Of a stretch of 64,000 nucleotides of DNA, positions 20,601-30,476 are shown piece by piece (position 1 is the first letter of the stretch; each line of letters starts with the position of its first letter). The stretch covers positions 24,988,501-25,052,500 of the forward strand of contig NC_135241.1 in NCBI RefSeq assembly GCF_947623445.1, read 5' to 3'. Below the pieces are notes generated by a model. It was not told the origin of the DNA and did not search any database. It worked only from the letters and a program-made list of their open reading frames with translations. The position numbers were made by a program, and so were the translations under genes. This DNA comes from Clavelina lepadiformis (Eukaryota > Chordata > Ascidiacea > Aplousobranchia > Clavelinidae).

Positions 20601-21465
20601 GAAGTGAAGTATATTTTTAATAATTTAATTCAATAACTTTAATGAAATCATCATCAGGTTTTATTGGGACTTTGATTAACAAAATGTTATCAATTTGCAC
20701 AATGTTAATCAACATGATCGAATTAACAAGTTTCTTCATGCCCACATTGGATATTTGAGTTAGGCAGGTTTGCTTCCAATATTAATACATTCAACTCACA
20801 GTGTACGCGTATTTACCAAACTACAACAACAAATTATACAACGCACATACAGGTTGCTGGTCATTTAATTTTAATTCCATCAGCGTGTGACGTGTAATTG
20901 TTGTCAGCCTAGACTTCCAGGAACACTCTTCGGTAACGGCCTGACCGTTAGACCGATAATATTTGGTTTAATTGCGACGACCAAACATCATAAAAACAGA
21001 AACAAAGAAATAATTGAAACCTTAGGAGAAGCACAGCTTAAACCAACATAAAACCAAGGGCGTACCGATACAAAAACACGTCCATTCGGTCGCTCCTCCA
21101 CATGGAAAAGCGACGCATAATTGGCAAGCAATATTTACAGATTACCCGAAAAAACACACCAACGATGCAACCATAGGAAACGATGTAATACTAAAATAAA
21201 ATATTAAAATAATTTGCAGTTTTGCTACACTTTTTTGATAGTGACAGTGTGTGTACAGTTTTTGTCTAAAGTGAACTTCTTTAAACTTCAAGCTAATACT
21301 GGTTACATGGGTTGCGAATTAACAATAAAGCGACTTGACTGGTTATATTGTTACAGGAAACCTGACCTTACAGTGTACTGGAATTCGACGCCAATCGATG
21401 AGCTGGAAAAGATTGGAGATATCAGCCGTATTTTGAGGAATATTACTTTGAAAGATTTTGAGTGA
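17634..21465 (+). pseudogene. F-box/LRR gene copy 1 (splice acceptor of intron 1 lost)
   Basis: Eight-exon model by comparison with copies 3 and 4: 17634-17858, 17944-18185, 18408-18575, 18702-18884, 19005-19157, 19404-19487, 20431-20580, 21357-21465. Exon 1 holds the F-box (KLPSELWLEIFSYLSPVTIL...). Later exons hold Cys-type leucine-rich repeats (LNISECYQVTDEGVNFIADM, YDCTNLTDRSIYAL, ELSFCIQVTDESVEKL). Such proteins are substrate receptors of SCF ubiquitin ligases. The acceptor of intron 1 reads TTATATTCAAG where the three other copies read TTATATTCAGG. The AG therefore moves one base downstream (17943-17944), which would shift the frame and reach a stop within ten codons. All other splice sites and exon lengths are kept, so the damage is slight and perhaps recent. 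Otherwise it would encode 437 aa. Confidence 0.75.
19500..19885. mobile_element. Insertion in intron 6 with tRNA-like start (possible SINE relic)
   Basis: About 380 bases present only in copy 1; copies 3 and 4 run straight from the donor to TTCATCATGTTGG. It contains GGTGGCGCAGCGGTTAA (19690-19706), very like a tRNA/SINE box A. No intact box B (GGTTCGANTCC) follows. No clean target duplication seen. Confidence 0.35.
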
Positions 21466-22930
21466 AATTTGATTGAAGGCTAATTTAAGTGATTAATAGA
21501 TTTTCTCTTTATTTGATTAAAGCAAAATATTCTATTGTAACATGGTCACATGATATAATGAACACCATTATTACGTCAACAATCTGTGTTAATATGTCAA
21601 CTGATTGTAGCTGGACATGCATATGACATAACCCAGACGAAAGTCATAAACTTTAGTTACTTTTTTGGTGAAGATTTTGAAAATCTAAGTTAACTTACTG
21701 TAGCTTGTGTGTGACTGTGGAGCGACCAACTGTTGTTATGTCGCAAGAAACCAATTTTTTATGAACACAAACCTAAAGAGTTGAATGTACAAGATATTTC
21801 CACTTGGTAAGTTCGCACAACAACAAAACATAGACACCACCTAAATTATGAATTGAAAAATTAACACCACGCAAACGTTTCTAGAAATATGCAAAGAAAG
21901 GGTAAATACAGGAACGCAAAGTTATCACACAAAAGTTAAGCATAATGCGCTAAACTCCATTGATTAAGGTAGAGGAGATGCAATCTAGAACGAAGTTTTG
22001 AAAATGATCTGAATCGAAAAAAATTAAAATGAAGTCTTTCGCTTAAAACCTTCCCATTTGGAAGAAACTTTATCAGGTTTTAACCAGGATGCAAAAATTG
22101 AACATCAAGGATTAAAACACGGCAGTAAACGATCTCAGGGATTCGAAGGAGTTAAAAACACCAATTGGAGTATATTAATGAAGAAATTCAGTTTGACATG
22201 TTCAGAATTTGACCGATTTCCGCATTGAAATTAGACATTTAAATTTAATCGACGTGTCTTCTAACAATGACATTTTATAATTTACACAAAAAAATGACGT
22301 CATAAAAATTTGTAAGAATCAAACGGATATGTCTAACAAACACTTTCAATAGCCAGGTAAGCAAGTTGACTGCGTTCTATCGTTATTTGTAACATATCTT
22401 TTGGATATCTGCAACGATATAGATTCAAACTCCTGGTATTTGAGAAGATTACAAGCAGCTGTTAATCGTTGTATTTAATTCACAATCTCTGATTGTTAAA
22501 ATAATAATTCAACAAGATGCAAAAATGTCGGTGGTGGCTCGGGTAATTGTAGTCTTGTCCAATGTCCTGAGACCCAGCATTGGTGGGAGCCCTTTAATTT
22601 TTAAAATTTTAGTTTAAGCGGATATTTTCCGAGTTTAGCTTTATGCTCTTCAACACCTTAATGTTGGTCTAATTAGACTAACCAGTTGTTTTATTGTTTA
22701 ATCGATAAATAATTGCGCAACTAACCTATGTTTAAGATAACAGCGTCAGCGTCGTAAAACTACCGACAACCATCAGTGTAATATTGCGTTGATAAGTAAA
22801 ATTGTGAATAGTTAGCATACAGTGGCGTATTCAGGGATGCGTAGAAGGCAAACCTTAGGTTTGTGAGTGAGTATCGCCCAGTTCTTTTCACTGTATATTA
22901 ACTTATAAACTGCGTCATAACTAATGTTAA
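21466..22930. repeat. F-box 3' flank and spacer S, copy 2
   Basis: After the F-box stop there are 230 bases shared with the 3' flanks of copies 3 and 4, then spacer S (from about 21698), nearly identical to 11597-12850. CCTGAGAC at 22566-22573 is uninterrupted. No gene seen. AATAAA hexamers of Rtf1 copy B lie just beyond, on the minus strand at 22996-23001 and 23006-23011. Confidence 0.85.
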
Positions 22931-23148
22931 CTAATAACAACATCCGGTTTATTCCCTTGTTTGATTAACCTTGCGTAGATTGAGGCAAAGATTCTTTTAT
23001 TCAAGTTTATTTCAATCATCGACTCTTGAATAAACAACGTTAAACACACATCAGTAAATTCAGCATAAAAATAAATCTAGCTTACGTAAAACACAATAAA
23101 TGTAAATTTGTCTTACAATAGACAAGGAATTCAGCTAGGACTGAATGT

Positions 23149-24906
23149 TTATATCAAAGCCTTACGCTTTTTGCATTTAGCAAAACCAATTGAATGATGA
23201 GGGTTGTCGGAAATCTTATTCGAAGGATTTAGTTTGAGAGCCGCAGGTTTCTCGTCAGCTGAAAGCATCTGCAGATCTATGTTTAAGTCAAAATCGTGAA
23301 CACCAAAAGGATCTTCGGACATGTGCTTTGGTTGTGCAGCGACAGTTGCCATGTTGCTTGGTTCAGCATCAGAAATGCTTTCTGACGAACCGGTGCCGTA
23401 ACGTTTGTCTATTTGCTGGAGGAGACTTTTTTTCTGCTTCCCATCTTTTGTGTTGCACATGAGGAGTGGTTTGCATTTTTTTCTTGTGAATGGGTCGGCC
23501 TCGTTGTTCCGCGGATCTTCCCATTCTTCCTTGTAAGCCTTCACCTTCTGCAAGTTGTGCGATTTAATTCCTTGATTTATGTAAGTGGTCCCGGCCAAAT
23601 GATTCTGTCTCTGATTGTCCAGTTGAGTGGCGCGTTCTTCCAAATCCTTCAACACATCAACGAGACGAGCCGCCTCAACTGTATCATCACGCTCCAGGGC
23701 GATATCTATCTGCCTCATTATGTCGGTCTTACTCCTTGCATAATTAATTGGAGTCTTTCGGAATCGACTTTTTTCTTTGACGATGCGATCGATGTCGGTG
23801 TCTTTGAAAATGTAGGATTGTGCTTTGTTGATAGCGGCTTGCTTCTTTTTGATGTCATTGAAGGTTGGAAGAGATTCGCCCGCTTCTTCCATGGCTTGCT
23901 TCCATTTGAAGAATTCAGAATCCGTGAAATTGGAATTGGAAACAAATTCAAGTCTGAAGACGTGCGTTTGCTGACCGTGCTTCAGTCTGAAACCCAAGTT
24001 TATTCGAACTTTACCCAGTTGATAAATTTTGGCAGTTTCAACAACATCGACTATTTCAGCCATTCGATAAACCGGCTTGCTTTCATAATTGCCGATTCCA
24101 ATGCGGACGTAACATCCCAACACAACTTCTCTAAACATTGGAAGATAAAACCATTTTTCCAACCTGAATCTTGACAATCGAATGGTTGAAACCTTGTCCT
24201 TGCTCAGCGGAGGTTGCATTGTAACGATGTTATCTTGACCATCTTTGTCTGATGTGTGAGAAATTTTTCCATGAAAGTTTGTATCGGTAGAACTGGGAAC
24301 CTTTGCGGCAAGTCGACTCCTCGTCATCGGCATTTCATCATCACCATCGTCCGAGTAAACAGCACTGACTTGCAATTTTGTCTTTACGACTTTGTCCTTC
24401 TTTCGTTGTCTTTCCGCTTTCAGCTTTTCTAAAGCTTCGTTTTCTTTTCTCTTTCCCATGATTCTCTTCCTGTCGGAAGCGTCCGGCAGGGAAGATGGAG
24501 AACTCGAGACGGATATTTTTTGCTTCTTTCTCTTCTGTTTGTATTTTTCTCCTTCTGCTCGCGGTTGTCCAAGTAGAACCTTTTTTTCGACTTCGAATCG
24601 TTTTTGCAGAATTTCGCGTCGTTCTAATCTGTTATAAAATTCGAGCTCGCGTTCTTTCTCCGTCATGTTCGCCAATCGGCGACGATCCATTTCATCTCCG
24701 ACCAGATCCGAATCGTAACCGTCATCAAATTTCTTTCTGAGTGCTTCTTCGTCGAGAGAGTTTGTTGTCGATGTCCGCATTTTTGGTTTCGATGAAGTGA
24801 TGCCGCTCATTCGATGATTTGCTGAAGATGAATCTACTTGAAGAAAATCTTCACTGCCAGATTCATCTGAATCAGAAAAGAAACGATTCTTTCTTTTGCT
24901 GCTCAT
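23149..24906 (-). CDS. RTF1: Rtf1 homologue (Paf1 complex), copy B, intronless
   Basis: A 585-aa uninterrupted frame; start [20 protein letters not shown] at 24906. Layout: acidic Ser/Asp N-terminus (1-75); conserved [18 protein letters not shown] region (80-100); Lys-rich stretch (115-175) and YSDD; Plus3 domain (about 240-370, RLSRFRLEKWFYLP, GCYVRIGIGNYESKPVYRMA, VFRLEFVSNSNFTDSEF); Lys-rich helix; DPFTRKKCKP; C-terminal GVHDFDLNIDLQ and KKRK. Every block matches animal Rtf1, which is about 700 aa, so this protein is shorter mainly in low-complexity parts. Rtf1 joins the Paf1 complex to elongating RNA polymerase II via Spt5 and supports H2B monoubiquitination. There is no intron in 1.76 kb, unlike the neighbouring multi-exon genes, so it is probably a retroposed copy that then spread by segmental duplication. 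Two AATAAA signals follow the stop. It appears functional by sequence. Confidence 0.92.
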   Translation of the reverse strand: MSSKRKNRFFSDSDESGSEDFLQVDSSSANHRMSGITSSKPKMRTSTTNSLDEEALRKKFDDGYDSDLVGDEMDRRRLANMTEKERELEFYNRLERREILQKRFEVEKKVLLGQPRAEGEKYKQKRKKQKISVSSSPSSLPDASDRKRIMGKRKENEALEKLKAERQRKKDKVVKTKLQVSAVYSDDGDDEMPMTRSRLAAKVPSSTDTNFHGKISHTSDKDGQDNIVTMQPPLSKDKVSTIRLSRFRLEKWFYLPMFREVVLGCYVRIGIGNYESKPVYRMAEIVDVVETAKIYQLGKVRINLGFRLKHGQQTHVFRLEFVSNSNFTDSEFFKWKQAMEEAGESLPTFNDIKKKQAAINKAQSYIFKDTDIDRIVKEKSRFRKTPINYARSKTDIMRQIDIALERDDTVEAARLVDVLKDLEERATQLDNQRQNHLAGTTYINQGIKSHNLQKVKAYKEEWEDPRNNEADPFTRKKCKPLLMCNTKDGKQKKSLLQQIDKRYGTGSSESISDAEPSNMATVAAQPKHMSEDPFGVHDFDLNIDLQMLSADEKPAALKLNPSNKISDNPHHSIGFAKCKKRKALI

Positions 24907-27463
24907 TTCGTCAAAAACAAATTCGATGTCTTAAACGCAGGATATATTTGTACCAAGAGCTTTCTATTTACTGTGAAAGAATAAAAATGTTCACAAACGT
25001 CAAGTTTTGGAAGCAGTTTCACCAACGCGGGTTATTATCAGCTAACATTTTTTATTTCTATACCCAGTCGCAATAGCGCAAAATAAACTGATTTTTGGAA
25101 GGTAACAAATTATATAGCCTACTGAACAATGTATTTAATGATTCAGCAACTCCATGAAATAATGTGACATTTCCCAGAATCTGAAATCTTTTCATTTAAA
25201 TGTGGAAACTTAGTTTAAGTTTGAACGAAACTAACTGAATCACTGAGGAAAAAATTACTTTACTCGAATCAATAAATCTAAAATTTTAAAAGTTATTTTA
25301 ACTTTACATGAAATGAGACTCATTTCTTCAAATACAGCACCAATTTTCAACCATACTTATTATTTACTTTTTCGAATCTTTTACTCACTAGTTACGATTA
25401 TGCTCAACTTAAATAACGTTCCTTGTCTTGTGCGTTGCTAAGCTGCTTGCCTTCTACTTGAATGTGAAGCAACTGTGTGAGTTACAGAATAATTTATAGT
25501 GCGATGTCGGACTTTCATTGCGACAATGAGAAAAAATGCTAACTACCTGAGTTTAAGCGGAGATAATAGTGCGAGGTGGTCAAGGTGTGAAGAACAATTA
25601 CAAGGGCGCAAGTGCAAATAAGCTCCGATCTGAAATCCCGTCAGGACAGATAAGATGATATCACAACCGTAAATTTTATCAATTTTAGAAAGGAGTCGCA
25701 TCAACACAATAAAACAACAGATGTCCTCTGTCAAGGAAAACGTGAAATAAAGTAGATTAAGTAGATTTTAGAAGATATTATTCTGGTTTAGCGACGATAA
25801 AGATGAAACTGTAACAACGTTGCAAACGATAAACTGCTGGTCAAACTGTGAAGACAAGTACGGACAAATAAAATGTTCACAATTGGATGATTAACACAAA
25901 ACAAAGTTACTTGATTATATAGTTTAAACAGAAAGAAGGCCTCTCTTCGATTATTTTATTGTTAACAAACAAACATAATTGTTTCATGGAATATGTTTCT
26001 TGTATTTGCTTTCCACATCGAATTTTGCATCAATTTAATTTTTTGGGATCTTCTGTTACAATGTGTTTGTTTCCGCCTTTATCATATTGTAAGTTGTAGC
26101 TTTTTTAAAGAAGGAGATATAGATCCGTTTTGATTTCTATGCATCTATTGGCTTACTCATAGTCCAGTCCTTATAAATATAAATAAGTTGCTCATATTAT
26201 GTCATTTCATGCTCCACCAAATGTCAAGTATGTTGTCCTACATCGTTCAATATTGCTCATTCACCGACCTATGCATCCGTTGTTTTGATTAAGTTAAGAA
26301 AAAGTTGAAAACATGCAAAGTGTTTGACCTGCTGCATGCAGGTTCCAAACCCACAACAACAAGCTTTCGTTTGGTTGTTTGTTCAATTTAGCCTGATACA
26401 TTATTACTGATGTAAATCGAAGGAAATTCTCTGAAAATCTGAAATCTCGTCAGGTCAGATAAGATGATATCACGACGGTACCTTTTATTATCAATTTTAG
26501 AATGCAGTTGCATCAACACAATTAAGCAACTGATACCCTCTGTCAAGGAAAGCATGAAATAAACCTAAACTAAGTAAGTTTTAGAAGATGTTGTTTTGCC
26601 TTAGCAACGATAAAGACGAAAATGTAACTGATGTAAATCGAAGGAAATTCTGCGTTTCTACAAATACTTAAATTCGCTTTTCGTACACTTAGAATCTTCA
26701 TTGATAACCTTAAAGCAAATCACCGCGCAGAGTAAAAAATTTACAAGTATGGCGGCATTGTGTTCAACGCTTTTCATGAGTAAAATCTTCGTTTCACAGA
26801 AAAGCGTTTTAACTGCATAAAAATATGTTCGTCATATCATATCATATCATAATATCTAATTTCAAACCTAAGTTTAACTTGCTACAGCTTGTGTGATAAA
26901 TCCCGGGTCGGGTTTAAAAACGACTAAAATTTTGAATCGAATTAAATATTTCAATTTTATGATTGTCAGAGACGTAATAGTTTTATCAGCAAAAACGTTT
27001 GAACTAGCCGTCGACGCTTCTGCCTTCCAGCATATTCCAACAATTTCTTGTTTTTTCCTTGTCTTTGCCTGCTCATGGTATCTTATCTTATCTTATTTTT
27101 ATCTTCAGTGAGGCTGTTTAGGGTCTTGATGATTTTGAGATTTTATAACTAGTATAAAGATTTCTGACCAAAGTCAGCACTGAAAGAAAACTTGCAGATA
27201 ATGATGTTTGTTAATCACCTTAAGTTGGAGTTACGCAGAAATACTTGCAAGTTAAGAAGGTCATTTATTAAAAATTTTGTATTTTATGTTGAAATATTTG
27301 TCAGCAAGTTGTTCCACGAGTGCTATAAGTTGCCTGTTAATAAACATCATGTACGAGAGATAAAAAACAGAAAGCAGACAAAACTTGAAGCGAAAAATTG
27401 ACAAAGATAACAAATGTTTTCCGCAAGTAGTGTTGGTGAAGTCAACTAGCCAAGAGTCTGAGA
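24907..27463. repeat. Rtf1/F-box spacer (U), copy 2
   Basis: Aligns with 14807-17200 but is more rearranged: a second partial copy of the 15550-15750 type sequence sits at 26430-26640, and short satellites occur at 26835-26855 (CATAT type) and 27079-27100 (CTTAT type). It includes the minus-strand small frame at 25543-25734 and the plus-strand frame at 27267-27401 described for copy 1. No other gene seen. Confidence 0.65.
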
Positions 27464-28276
27464 CTATAAGGTACCTGTACCGAATAAGGCCCGGTCCCTA
27501 ATAAGGCCCATTGCTCATATTTCGCAAACCCGTGCAAATAAATGAAAGATTTTGTCCCTACATAAAAACTAATATAAATTCATGATGGTTTACCAGATTT
27601 CATCCTTGTCACGTGATCAACCGATTCGCTAGAGCACAACAAAAATTTGATATTTGCAGTTAAGGTGGTTTTGTTAATTTAGAAAAAAAGTAAGTGAGAA
27701 TTTGTCCGGTTAAATGAACTGTTGTCAGCCGGCTGAAGTTTTCATGTAACAACCAACTTAGTATTGAAAAGGATAATGCACTTTTTTTTGCTAAAATTTT
27801 TCTGATGATAAAAATGTGACATTTTTTTCGTGGATGCCACATGCGCCTAATAAGGCCCATACAAGATGCTTGGCTAATTGATGTCCAGACTTCAAGAGTG
27901 GTTCCAGTCATCAGTTGGCAAATTGTTGCAGTTACTTTGATTCCCCTAGTGGAATCTTTTTAAATGTTTGTACAACTTAAAATGTGAAATTTCTAATAAT
28001 GTTATATGTTGTCTATTACTATGTTTTGAATCAAAATACTCACAAAATTGGTGGGCCTTATTAGGAGCCTATGCTCCTAATAAGGCCCATTTTTTGGAAT
28101 TTTTAATTTCTTTATAAAAATTTTTTGGGGGGTTGTCAGGTATTGTGGTTTTAATATGTTGTAGTCATATACCCTCACTAATAGAACACGATTTTTCAGT
28201 CTATTCTCATTTATGGTTCTTAAGTTATTTTCAAAAAAGTGTTAAGTGGGCCTTATTCGGTACAGGTACCTTATAG
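27464..28276. mobile_element. 813-bp element with 29-bp perfect terminal inverted repeats
   Basis: The ends are perfect inverted repeats: left 27464-27492 starts CTATAAGGTACCTGTACCGA, and right 28248-28276 is its reverse complement. The motif AATAAGGCCC recurs inside the left end (about 27484, 27502) and internally (about 27846, 28056 inverted, 28080). No transposase is encoded, so it is a non-autonomous DNA element. It interrupts the F-box upstream region; the other copies (for example near 17195) lack it. The flanks GAGTCTGAGAC and GAGTTCGAAAC are similar and may be a decayed 11-base target duplication, which would suit a Mutator-like element. The superfamily is not settled. Confidence 0.8.
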
Positions 28277-28724
28277 ATTGAGTTCGAAACTAGGTTGGTG
28301 TTAAACATATTGAAAAGGTTCAAGCTACAAAACCTAAAAGTGCGGAGTTGATTGCTCTACTTCCGCATTACTGTTATTACATCTAGGTGCGATTAATTAC
28401 TACTTTTGCCTCGAAATCGACCATTTATTGTTCTTGGTTTTTACATTTGGGGACTGGTGTTATGAGAGTTTGACATGAAGACGAGTTGACCAAGCAATCT
28501 TTTTGTTAAGGCAAAAAGTGTTAATAAGTATTTACCACAGAAATTAAACACCGTTCTTTCAGTGTTTGATGAGTAAGTTAGTTGGTTAGAAGTTTTACTT
28601 TAGTTGATTGAATAATTCTTTTGCTTTTGAAAAACTAAATTTGAAACCGAATTCAAAACATTAGGTAAACTTTTTCAAGCAAAATATTTTTTTTGATCAG
28701 TTAATTTTAAAATGAAGCGAACTT

Positions 28725-29708
28725 ATGGCGGATTCCGCTTCTGATCGCTCTAGTGGAGAATGTGCAACTGATGTCCATTGGATGAAACTTCCTTCGGAAA
28801 TTTGGTTGGAGATTTTCAGTTATTTGTCTCCAGTAACCATTCTCAATGAAGTTGCCTTCGTTTGTCGTAAATTCAATTCACTGTCATTTCACCTTTCATT
28901 ATGGAATAAATTAGACCTGACAAACTGGGTTGGACCTATAATAAATCTGGTACAGAATCACTTAATATTCATTTTACGAAATGTATATGTGTTAAATTTG
29001 GATTAAGGTTTTAATATTCTTGGATTATATTCAGGATTCCTTCATTGAGAACCTCTCGTCTGTGATCGATTTAGTTTTCGAACATCTGCGATCTCTTTCA
29101 TTTTGTCAAGTCACCGGAAACTTTGTGTTTGGTTCAAATAAACGATGGTTGTTTTACAAGTTTTCAAACATTGTCCACTTGGAATTGACAGAGTGCGATT
29201 ATGTCACAGCTCAAATCCTGGATGAAATCCGATACAACTTCACAAAAATTTAAACCCTCGTTCTTAGTGGATGCAGGTAAATGCATTTGAAAAATCAATG
29301 ACAATCCACTTCATGTGCAAATGATCACGAAGTCATTGATTGAGTCACCAGTTACTTACACTGACAAAAATGCAACTCAGTAAAATTTTCAATTCTCGTT
29401 AAAATACTGTAAACAATTGTTAATTGTCTGTCAATGTAAACATTTTGTACTATGCAATAACATTTACGACTAAACTAACATATTCAGTAACTATTTAGTC
29501 TTTGTGACGAAAACTTTGATCTGAAGTGTCATATTTGCAGTGAAGTCGATTATGAAGATATGGAAGTTGTGAGCAAATTTGAGCATCTCACAAAACTGGA
29601 CATAACACAATGTCATCAAGTTATTGATAGAGGTGTTAATTATATTGCTGATATGCCTTGTCAGATTTTGCATTTTCTCAGTTCTGTCGTGGTCCTAATA
29701 AGCGACAG
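28725..29708 (+). pseudogene. F-box/LRR gene copy 2, truncated after exon 3
   Basis: Exons 28725-28949 (F-box), 29035-29276 and 29541-29708 match copies 3 and 4 in length and splice sites. In exon 2 a GAA codon has become TAA (29251-29253), so translation would stop after about 147 residues. Exons 4-8 are missing: homology to the F-box gene ends near 29800, where sequence matching 4285 onward (the receptor locus) begins. It is a deletion or duplication breakpoint pseudogene. Exon 1 is almost identical to that of copy 3. Confidence 0.9.
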
Positions 29709-29789
29709 GTAATACATCTTGTACTAAACGTATCGATTGCAGAATTTCAAATTAGCCTGTTGTCAATAGGAAATGTACGAAAACGGTTT

Positions 29790-30476
29790 GATGCAACTTT
29801 AACTTGGATGAATATTTTAGTGTTTGTTTGTTTTAATTGCTTTGGACATTTTTTACTAACATTGCCATTAGTTACTGCATGCTTAAAGCATAATCTTATT
29901 AAACTTTTTATTTCATGTTTAACATGACCTTAACCATACTCAAGGTAATGCACGAAATTCAGTTTTGCAAATGTACAAGTGTTGTTTAAGAGATGTCTGT
30001 GTTAATAACAGAAATGGGAGTTGCGATTTATGGAAATTATAAAAATAATAAATATAAATGCAATACAAATATCAAAATAATAATAAAAGGTCACAAATAT
30101 AATAATAAATAATGCAATAAACGCAATATGTACTTGCTAATGTAAGATAATTTTAACAACAGACATTTCTTGTAACAGCTTTTATCACATGGATATTGAC
30201 TAGTTGAATAGAGAACTAGGAAAACCAACTCAGTACCAACGCTGTTTGATTTTTGTTTTTCTGGTCTTAATCAACTAATTTTGTACAATTCAGTTTCTTT
30301 AATGTGTATTTACAATATGTACGATGTGAAGCTGATCAGACAAATGTTTAAAAAGCGTATTATACTGTAAACTATTTAAAGCCCATTGTTGTGTGATTGG
30401 CCTTCTAGAGAATGTGTTTTGGTGTGTTAAAGTTTCAGCTGAAGTAACTCCATAATGTAAATTATTTTGCGATTAG
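29790..30476. other. Junction between F-box copy 2 and receptor locus copy 2
   Basis: From about 29800 the sequence aligns with 4285-4952, an intron of receptor copy 1. The Ig-like, transmembrane and NPAF exons are therefore absent from copy 2. The region is AT-rich intronic sequence; no exon seen. Confidence 0.8.
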
